Shown here piece by piece: positions 6,478 to 10,016 of a stretch of DNA of 10,016 nt. This stretch comes from Candidatus Gerdarchaeota archaeon. GTDB taxonomy: Archaea; Asgardarchaeota; Heimdallarchaeia; JABLTI01. The notes under the pieces are model-generated. The model was not told the origin of the DNA, did no database searches, and saw only the letters and a program-made list of their open reading frames with translations. The stretch lies in assembly GCA_016839405.1 (NCBI GenBank), contig JAEOUJ010000110.1, positions 1 to 10,016 of the forward strand. The letters are read 5' to 3'. Numbering within the stretch: the first letter of the stretch is position 1; the number at the start of each line of letters is the position of its first letter. A program made the position numbers and the translations under genes.

Positions 6478-7389
6478 TCAATTTGATATATATTTACGTT
6501 TAATTTTTAATAAAAATGGTATTGTAGCTATACATATTCCAATTAGTACTAGATAGGTTTCAAATTTCGTTTCTTCTGTTGGATATAAATTTATTGTTTC
6601 AAAATAAAAGTCATCGATATCATAGCCTACTGTTTCACAATGATAAAACATTTCAATGCTAATTTCTTTTTCACCATATGTTCCTTCGATATATGATTTC
6701 ATTAATATACCTTTAAGCACTCCTGTTGTTAAATCGTATACTGTTTTGAATTGATGATTAAAAACAAAATCCATTACTTGAACTATCATTGATCCACCCA
6801 TTAACCATTCAAATGACATTTCATTATTTGTATCTCTATATCTACCTTCTATTGTTACATCTGTATATTCACTTAGTGTTCTATAAGTCGTTAAAAATGG
6901 ATCAGAAGCCAAATATTGGAAATTTAAAAAGTAATAGGTGTCCCAGAATGGTAAAAGTATTAAATTTAATCCTCCTGATACAATAATGCTTATATCATTC
7001 CATGTCATTAATCCAAATCCTTCAAAAGTATAAAATGGATAAATCAAAAGGTAAGATAAACCTAAATTGTCAATTGATACTGATGAATAACCTTCTTCAT
7101 TATAAACACCTGATGATAATGTCCAATTCACTGATCCTGTTGGAATAACTTCTGTAATTTCTACTTCTATTTGTGTTCCATTTGTGAAATGTTGTGAATC
7201 TATAAAATAACCATTTCCAGATGCAGTATTGCCATCAATTGTTGTCTTTATACTGGCATTTATTACATCATAAGTAAATGATTGTCCAACTGTTACTTGA
7301 TAATTACCAGTAACAATAGTTGGTGAGATTATTACTCCTAATATTAATACTGATATCAAAATCTTTACTATTTTCTTCAATTTCCTCAT
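6478..7389 (-). CDS. Signal-peptide and C-terminally anchored surface protein, paralogue of the 3600-4487 gene
   Basis: A 303-residue protein of unknown function with the same plan as the protein at 3600-4487. Residues 1-28 are a basic, then hydrophobic signal peptide. The ectodomain starts GNYQVTVGQSFTYDV (28-42), continues with IEVEITEVIP (74-83), FEWLMGG (193-199), YDLTTGVLKGILM (218-230) and YDIDDFYFE (256-264). A membrane helix (about 276-295) precedes a basic tail KIKRKYISN. The motif order and spacing match the paralogue, while the middle (about 95-190) has diverged. Several NxS/T sequons (for example near 44 and 89) are compatible with surface glycosylation. The ATG at 7389 has only a GGGG one base upstream. 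An in-frame TTG three codons on has GAGG three bases before it, so the exact start is uncertain. It converges on the regulator gene. Confidence 0.74.
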   Translation of the reverse strand: MRKLKKIVKILISVLILGVIISPTIVTGNYQVTVGQSFTYDVINASIKTTIDGNTASGNGYFIDSQHFTNGTQIEVEITEVIPTGSVNWTLSSGVYNEEGYSSVSIDNLGLSYLLIYPFYTFEGFGLMTWNDISIIVSGGLNLILLPFWDTYYFLNFQYLASDPFLTTYRTLSEYTDVTIEGRYRDTNNEMSFEWLMGGSMIVQVMDFVFNHQFKTVYDLTTGVLKGILMKSYIEGTYGEKEISIEMFYHCETVGYDIDDFYFETINLYPTEETKFETYLVLIGICIATIPFLLKIKRKYISN

Positions 7390-7534
7390 GCCCCAGTTTT
7401 TTAAGATTATCTAATATTTTAAAATTTAATAATTGAATTTAAATGTTTTTTAATTTTATAAGTAATTTATATCAAATACATTTTCAATTATTAATTTAAA
7501 TTCAAAATTGAAACAAATAAATGGATTAAATAAA

Positions 7535-8224
7535 ATGAAAGATTGGAAACATACAAGAACACTGATATTTATCTATCGTATATTACTTGGTTTATTAGTA
7601 TGGACTACATTAATTCTTATGTTTGTTAGTAGTGCAATAGAACAAACTAATGTTTTGTCAGGTTTCATTTCTGGAATTAGTATGTATAAATACTATACTA
7701 TGCAAACAAATTTGTTTGTTGCTATATGGTTAACATTAGCAATCATTTTTCACAATAAAAACAAGAGATTGAATAGAATTAGAGGAGTTTTTAAAGGAGC
7801 TATTACCATCTATATTACAATAACTTTTATTGTGTTTATAATTATGTTACGAACTCTTTACAATCCACTTTCAATTATTGATAAATTCACTAATATAATA
7901 GCTCATTATGCTATACCTATAGCTTTTCTTATTGATTGGTTATTTACAGAGAAGACAATAAAGTATAAATGGTTGAATTTAGTTTTTTGGATAATTTATC
8001 CTATTCTTTACTTTATTTTAGCTATTACACATGGAAAACTCACAGGTGATTATCTTTATCCTTTTTTAGATATAGCAGTAATAGGTAGAGTTTATTTCTC
8101 ACTTGCTGTTGTAATATTATTTATTGGTTTTCTAGCTTTAGGTTCAATTCTTATATTAATCAATTTACTTTGGAATAGAAGATTAAATGCCACCAAAGAA
8201 ATCAACCAATTAGATATAATTTAA
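7535..8224 (+). CDS. Pr6Pr-family six-helix membrane protein
   Basis: A 229-residue integral membrane protein with six predicted helices (about 13-34, 55-74, 88-108, 117-137, 148-166 and 186-213). The family marks are Y-Y-T-M-Q-T-N-L (53-60) at the start of helix 2, NIIAHYAIPIAFLIDW (120-135) in helix 4 and WIIYPILYFILAITHG (152-167) in helix 5. These fit the prokaryotic Pr6Pr family, which is related to eukaryotic AIG1/ADTRP (FAR-17a). The animal members are threonine hydrolases of fatty-acid esters of hydroxy fatty acids; for prokaryotic members the function is not established. Thr55 and His124 sit where such a Thr/His pair would be expected. An in-frame TTG at 7508 would add nine residues; the ATG is preferred because MKDWKHTR begins the conserved part, but neither start has a Shine-Dalgarno site. 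The FLVCR-like transporter gene follows 106 bases downstream. Confidence 0.75.
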   Translation: MKDWKHTRTLIFIYRILLGLLVWTTLILMFVSSAIEQTNVLSGFISGISMYKYYTMQTNLFVAIWLTLAIIFHNKNKRLNRIRGVFKGAITIYITITFIVFIIMLRTLYNPLSIIDKFTNIIAHYAIPIAFLIDWLFTEKTIKYKWLNLVFWIIYPILYFILAITHGKLTGDYLYPFLDIAVIGRVYFSLAVVILFIGFLALGSILILINLLWNRRLNATKEINQLDII

Positions 8225-8314
8225 ATTATTGATGAAAGTAGATAATTTTCTTCATTTACCCAATACATTTTTTAATTCTGAAGTAAACATCATTAGAGAT
8301 TTATCATTGAATAC

Positions 8315-8320
8315 AGGAGA
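8315..8320 (+). promoter_or_regulatory. Purine-rich ribosome-binding site of the MFS gene
   Basis: AGGAGA lies ten bases before the ATG at 8331, a somewhat long spacing. A T-rich TTTTTTAATT at 8268-8277 may be the TATA-like element, or part of a T-tract terminator for the preceding gene. Confidence 0.4.
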
Positions 8321-8330
8321 TTAGTCTTCA

Positions 8331-9605
8331 ATGGAAATAGATTCTAATTCAAATATAGAAAATGTTATGAATGACTCAGAAGAATCTCAATTTAAATCCT
8401 ATAAATATCGTTGGCTTGTTTTGATTCTTTTTATGTTTGTTGGTGCTATGACTCAAGTTATTTGGGTTACATTTGTAGGTATCACAACAGAATCTACATT
8501 TTATTATTCTATTAGTGAAAATCTAATCCTTTTACTTTCAGTTATTTTTATGATTGCTTATATTCCGGTTAATTTTCTTGCTTGTTGGGTAATTGATAAA
8601 CTTGGCTTGAAATGGGGCACTGGTATTGGTGTAATTTTAACTGGAGTATTTGGTTTTCTCCGTGCTGTTGTAGGTCCAAACTATTGGTTAGTTTTTACCT
8701 TTCAATTAATGACTGCTATTGGTCAACCTTTTATTTTAAATTCTTTTACAAAATTAGCTGCTACTTGGTTTCCAGAAAAAGAGCGTACATTAGCAACTGG
8801 TTTAGGAACAATGGCTTTACTTTTAGGTGTTATAATTGCATTTGTTACCGCTCAACCAATTATTGGAGTGGGTCCTAATTATCGAATGCCCTTATTACTC
8901 TATATCTTTGGTGGAGTGGCTTTACTCTCAATGGTTCTTTATTTAATATTTGTAAGAGATAAACCACCAACTCCTGCAAATGCTTACAGTGATAAAACAA
9001 AGGTGTTAGCAATTGAAGGAACATTTTCAATGTTTAAGAAACGAGATTTTAACCTTTTATTTATTATATTGTTTATTGGTTTAGGAGCATTTAATGCTAT
9101 TTCATCTGTTCTAGATATTGTCTATGATTACCCTGACAATTCACCTATACCTGGATATATAGGAGGTACAATGATTGCGGGAGGAATTATAGGTGCTATT
9201 ATCATATCTTCATTATCAGATCGCTACAAAAAAAGAAAGATTTTTATCATTCTTGCGATGTTTACTGGAGCAATTTTAACACCTATCTTAATATTGGTAC
9301 CAAATGACATTGTAAGATTTATTGTTGCATTTGTTTATGGATTCTTTTTAGTGTCAGCATTGCCAGTTGGATTAACTTTTGCAGCAGAAATAACTTATCC
9401 TCTAACAGAAGAGACATCTAACGGACTGATGATGTGGATAGGTCAAATCGGGGGAATAATTCTTCTTGCATTCATAATGATTACTAATATCTTTAATGAA
9501 GCAAAAATGTACATAAATATCATTATTATTGCTGCATCATTTGTTCTTGGAGTTGTGTTTTCTTTCTTCATGAAAGATTTGGATGCTTATGAACTTAAGA
9601 GCTAA
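8331..9605 (+). CDS. MFS transporter of the FLVCR (SLC49) type
   Basis: A 424-residue carrier of the major facilitator superfamily with about 12 membrane helices and a long central cytosolic loop (about 208-240). Its motifs are those of FLVCR proteins: YRWLVLILF (26-34), a TQVIWVTFVGI helix 1 (41-51), IAYIPVNFLACWVIDKLGLK (75-94), AIGQPFILNSFTKLAATWF (129-147) and YGFFLVSALPVGLTFAAEIT (336-355) followed by YPLTEETSNGL (356-366). SLC49 carriers FLVCR1 and FLVCR2 were first described as heme carriers and are now known to move choline and ethanolamine. The aligned Trp (W45) and glutamines (Q132, Q372) of the choline site are present, but the helix-7 Tyr appears to be Asn255. A substrate is therefore not assigned; a cationic or amine compound is plausible. 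The ATG has a purine-rich site upstream. Confidence 0.85.
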   Translation: MEIDSNSNIENVMNDSEESQFKSYKYRWLVLILFMFVGAMTQVIWVTFVGITTESTFYYSISENLILLLSVIFMIAYIPVNFLACWVIDKLGLKWGTGIGVILTGVFGFLRAVVGPNYWLVFTFQLMTAIGQPFILNSFTKLAATWFPEKERTLATGLGTMALLLGVIIAFVTAQPIIGVGPNYRMPLLLYIFGGVALLSMVLYLIFVRDKPPTPANAYSDKTKVLAIEGTFSMFKKRDFNLLFIILFIGLGAFNAISSVLDIVYDYPDNSPIPGYIGGTMIAGGIIGAIIISSLSDRYKKRKIFIILAMFTGAILTPILILVPNDIVRFIVAFVYGFFLVSALPVGLTFAAEITYPLTEETSNGLMMWIGQIGGIILLAFIMITNIFNEAKMYINIIIIAASFVLGVVFSFFMKDLDAYELKS

Positions 9606-9623
9606 TTCTCTTGTTCATTCTCC

Positions 9624-9630
9624 TTTTTTT
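9624..9630 (+). terminator. T-tract terminator after the MFS gene
   Basis: A T7 run follows CTCC, 19 bases beyond the stop codon, in a T-rich context (TTCTCTTGTTCATTCTCC). This is a typical archaeal stop for transcription, with no strong hairpin. Confidence 0.5.
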
Positions 9631-9696
9631 AATATGAATTAATGAATCACCCAATAAAACCATTTTAATCAAAATTTATTAGCAGTAAAAACTTAA

Positions 9697-9704
9697 TTAT
9701 ATAA
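9697..9704 (+). promoter_or_regulatory. TATA box of the gene at 9725, probably leaderless
   Basis: TTATATAA, with a purine-rich AGTAAAAAC just upstream. Its centre is about 25 bases before the ATG at 9725, so transcription should begin at or very near the start codon. There is no Shine-Dalgarno site, which fits a leaderless message. Confidence 0.5.
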
Positions 9705-9724
9705 TTAAATTATCGTGTTAAATT

Positions 9725-10016
9725 ATGACTATTCCTGGAAAATTCCTATCTAATCCTATTCCACTAAAAGTATATAATGAAAATAATGAAGAAAGGCTCG
9801 TAGCAATAACTTTTTCTAAACCCATAAATCAACAAATATCTTTAATTATTGTTGGTAAAATTACTGATGCAGTAATTGAGCAAATAGATAAAGATTTGTT
9901 AATTGGAATTGGATTGGGCTATTTAAATTATTTTAACGAAAAAAATCATAAAAATCCTGAAAGCGTTTTTATTAAAAGCTTCCTTTTTCAAGAAGCATCT
10001 TATGCTTATAAAGAAG
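9725..10016 (+). CDS. Unrecognised protein, N-terminal part (cut by window edge)
   Basis: From the ATG at 9725 the frame stays open for 97 codons to the window edge. An in-frame TAA at 9719-9721 rules out an upstream start. The protein starts MTIPGKFLSNPIPLKVYNE, then ERLVAITFSKPINQQISLII, and later DLLIGIGLGYLNYFNEKN. It has no signal peptide and no membrane helix in the visible part. The alternation of short hydrophobic strands (LVAITF, ISLIIVG) suggests an α/β cytosolic domain. I do not recognise the family. The TATA box placed directly before the ATG, the sustained open frame and codon use like its neighbours support a real gene. Confidence 0.65.
   Translation, partial: MTIPGKFLSNPIPLKVYNENNEERLVAITFSKPINQQISLIIVGKITDAVIEQIDKDLLIGIGLGYLNYFNEKNHKNPESVFIKSFLFQEASYAYKE

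Noticed and set aside
8229..8256. GATGAAA / TTCTTCAT inverted repeat after the Pr6Pr gene as a hairpin terminator
   Set aside because: Pairing is short and broken, with a long loop; the nearby T6 run is a better, though still weak, candidate.
8612..8878. 88-codon plus-strand open frame rich in Cys, Trp and Tyr
   Set aside because: It is a +1-type shadow inside the MFS gene, with implausible composition.
2979..9605. A heme module formed by the HemG-like flavodoxin and the FLVCR-like carrier
   Set aside because: The genes are nearly 5 kb apart, on opposite strands, with unrelated genes between. The flavodoxin lacks the HemG insert, and FLVCR carriers are now linked to choline.

Overview
The window is AT-rich and looks archaeal. 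Several genes have GGTGAT or GGAGGGT Shine-Dalgarno sites, which fit an archaeal 16S 3' end, and two of these serve TTG starts. TATA-like boxes lie about 25-30 bases before probable transcript starts. The gene content (a large PQQ/FG-GAP plus thrombospondin-type-3 surface protein, small signal-peptide/C-terminal-anchor proteins, an FLVCR-like MFS carrier, a Pr6Pr membrane protein, an N-terminal piece of an iron-containing alcohol dehydrogenase) is most like an Asgard (Promethearchaeota), perhaps Lokiarchaeia-like, genome. This placement rests on recognition of the proteins and not on a phylogeny.

Layout from left to right. 1-280 (minus): N-terminus of an iron-containing alcohol dehydrogenase, cut by the window edge. 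440-2926 (plus): an 828-residue secreted, membrane-anchored protein with an eight-repeat beta-propeller, a long acidic calcium-binding stalk and a C-terminal membrane anchor. 2979-3464 (minus): a small flavodoxin related to HemG. 3600-4487 (minus): a surface protein of unknown function. 4579-5607 (minus): a cytosolic beta-propeller protein resembling the N-terminal half of S9 peptidases but with no hydrolase domain. 5791-6438 (plus): a winged-helix regulator, divergent from the propeller gene. 6478-7389 (minus): a distant paralogue of the 3600-4487 protein. 7535-8224 (plus): a six-helix Pr6Pr membrane protein. 8331-9605 (plus): an FLVCR-like MFS transporter. 9725-10016 (plus): the start of an unrecognised gene running off the right edge.

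The genes are mostly single transcription units. Convergent pairs are separated by hairpins (2941-2967 and 6444-6471), and divergent pairs share short promoter regions. The most coherent theme is the cell envelope: five of the ten genes encode surface-anchored or membrane proteins. The two paralogous anchored proteins flank the cytosolic propeller and the regulator, but nothing in the sequence proves that these four act together. No tRNA, rRNA, CRISPR array, insertion sequence or phage gene was seen, and no gene-free stretch exceeds about 185 bases.
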